NCBI GenBank assembly: GCA_030594795.1
Contig: JAUVEK010000086.1
Span: 1 to 5,896 of the forward strand
Length of the DNA stretch: 5,896 nucleotides
Reading direction: 5' to 3'
From: Candidatus Nanohalarchaeota archaeon
GTDB lineage: Archaea; EX4484-52; B79-G9
Shown: positions 5,031 through 5,896 of the stretch, one piece after another
How positions within the stretch are numbered: position 1 is the stretch's first letter
Layout of the letters: each line of letters begins with the position of its first letter
The notes under the pieces: model-generated
What the model was told of the DNA's origin: nothing
Database searches by the model: none
What the model saw: only the letters and a program-made list of their open reading frames with translations
Position numbers and translations under genes: made by a program

Positions 5031-5896
5031 TCACTCAATCTTTGCGCCCTCGACACCAATCTTGGTCTTGATGACATTCGCCCCTGTCTCGGCAATTGCC
5101 TTCATAACCTTATTCTGGTCCTTTGGATAACACAGCGCAACCATGATGCCCCCCCATCCGCCTCCCGAAAGCTTTGCGCCAACAGCCCCCGAAGATATAG
5201 CAGCAGAGATGCAGTCATCAAGCTTCGGATGCGACATGCCAAGCTTCTCAAGCAGTAGCTGGTTCTCATTCATCAGCCTGCCCACTTCATCAATATCCTC
5301 CTTCTGTATCGCAGCTTTCGCATCAAGGCTCAGCTTCTCGATGTCATCAAAAATCCCGCGAACCATCGTTGGGAACCGCTTCTCCATGCTCGGCAGATGA
5401 TACCCGACAGTAAGCGCAGTAGGCGCAGGAACCTTAGTATCCCCGATAACGACGCAAAACTTATGCTCACCCAAAGAATCGAACTTAACCCCCTTCTCTG
5501 TCTTTCTCACGCAATTAAAGCCGCCAACTGACGACGACACAATCTCGCTCCCCGATGCTTTACCCCCGTGAATCTTCACCTGGTGCGCATAAACCCAGTC
5601 AAAATAATCCCCGACATCAATCTTTTTGCCGCTCATCTCAGACACAGCTTTCAGGATCGAGCAAAACACAGCAGTTGAACTGCTCATCCCAGAGTTCACA
5701 GGAATATCAGATGTGATTTTAATATCAAACCCGGAACATATCTTAAACCTGCGCACAAGCTCCCCTAAAAAATCCAGGACAGGATACAGCTCAGGAGCCT
5801 TGCTTTCATAGCTGCCAAGGCCATTCCCCAGGACTGCGCATCCCCCCCCGAAAGCCGCAGAATCAACAACAACCCTGTCATCATCTCTTTTGCATA
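5031..5896 (-). CDS. mvk: Mevalonate kinase (GHMP kinase family), N-terminus beyond right edge
   Basis: The minus-strand frame stays open from the stop at 5031 to the window edge, giving 287 visible residues with no start codon in view. The GTG at 5756 is internal, because family-like sequence continues upstream (RDDDRVVVDSA, then GNGLGSYES). About 40-50 residues, including GHMP motif 1, should lie outside. Mevalonate kinase makes 5-phosphomevalonate from mevalonate and ATP, the step after HMG-CoA reductase. Visible signatures are the ATP-binding motif 2 DIPVNSGMSSSTA (visible residues 63-75), a GKASGSE segment followed by VGGF, KLGMSHPKLDD, and motif 3 GAKLSGGGWGG (visible residues 240-250). 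The SHPKLD and GAKLSG blocks and the C-terminus resemble archaeal mevalonate kinases more than galactokinase or homoserine kinase. One oddity is Glu at 5544-5546 where the family has the catalytic Asp (SGxD or SxxD). Another GHMP kinase with a different substrate is the main alternative. Confidence 0.8.
   Translation of the reverse strand, partial: CKRDDDRVVVDSAAFGGGCAVLGNGLGSYESKAPELYPVLDFLGELVRRFKICSGFDIKITSDIPVNSGMSSSTAVFCSILKAVSEMSGKKIDVGDYFDWVYAHQVKIHGGKASGSEIVSSSVGGFNCVRKTEKGVKFDSLGEHKFCVVIGDTKVPAPTALTVGYHLPSMEKRFPTMVRGIFDDIEKLSLDAKAAIQKEDIDEVGRLMNENQLLLEKLGMSHPKLDDCISAAISSGAVGAKLSGGGWGGIMVALCYPKDQNKVMKAIAETGANVIKTKIGVEGAKIE

Noticed and set aside
5143..5400. Ser/Pro-rich plus-strand frame opposite mevalonate kinase
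   Set aside because: It is antisense to motif 3 and the surrounding kinase sequence, with no start signals and shadow-like composition.
5756..5756. GTG at 5756 as the start of mevalonate kinase
   Set aside because: The frame continues upstream to the window edge with family-like sequence (RVVVDSA, GNGLGSYES), and starting here would cut into the kinase fold.
5842..5849. Run of eight G (minus strand) as a possible frameshift site in mevalonate kinase
   Set aside because: Family-like residues occur in the same frame on both sides of the run, so the frame as read appears correct.

Overview
The window looks like archaeal chromosome. It carries a class I HMG-CoA reductase without a membrane anchor, an archaeal-type mevalonate kinase, and several TTTATAAA/TTTATATG boxes placed about 27-29 nt from start codons, which is the spacing expected for leaderless archaeal transcripts. 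The lineage cannot be fixed from the sequence. A mid-GC euryarchaeal or DPANN-type genome would fit. No tRNA, rRNA, CRISPR array or recognisable transposase gene is present.

Layout, left to right. Positions 1-96 (minus) hold the first 32 codons of a second, class II HMG-CoA reductase running off the left edge. Positions 97-228 are a short divergent intergenic region. Positions 229-978 (plus) encode an unrecognised 249-aa acidic protein. Positions 1088-1978 (plus) encode a self-inhibited (class II) Fic AMP-transferase. Its TATA box sits between two perfect 11-bp inverted-repeat arms. Positions 1989-3212 (minus) encode the class I HMG-CoA reductase, tail to tail with fic. The AI-2E-family membrane protein at 3270-4334 (plus) diverges from it around one apparently shared TATA-like box. 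Positions 4451-4831 (minus) encode an unrecognised 126-aa protein with its own TATA box and Shine-Dalgarno site. Positions 5031-5896 (minus) hold most of a mevalonate kinase whose N-terminus lies beyond the right edge.

Functionally, the minus strand carries a scattered mevalonate-pathway set: HMG-CoA reductase makes mevalonate and mevalonate kinase phosphorylates it, towards the isoprenoid chains of archaeal lipids. Unrelated genes break the set up. The two unrecognised genes are visibly more AT-rich (about 38-39% GC in sampled lines) than the mevalonate genes (about 50-55%), which suggests accessory insertions. The points most worth a second look are the presence of both HMG-CoA reductase classes within 3.2 kb, the inverted repeat bracketing the fic promoter, the shared bidirectional promoter, and an Asp-to-Glu change at the expected catalytic position of the mevalonate kinase.
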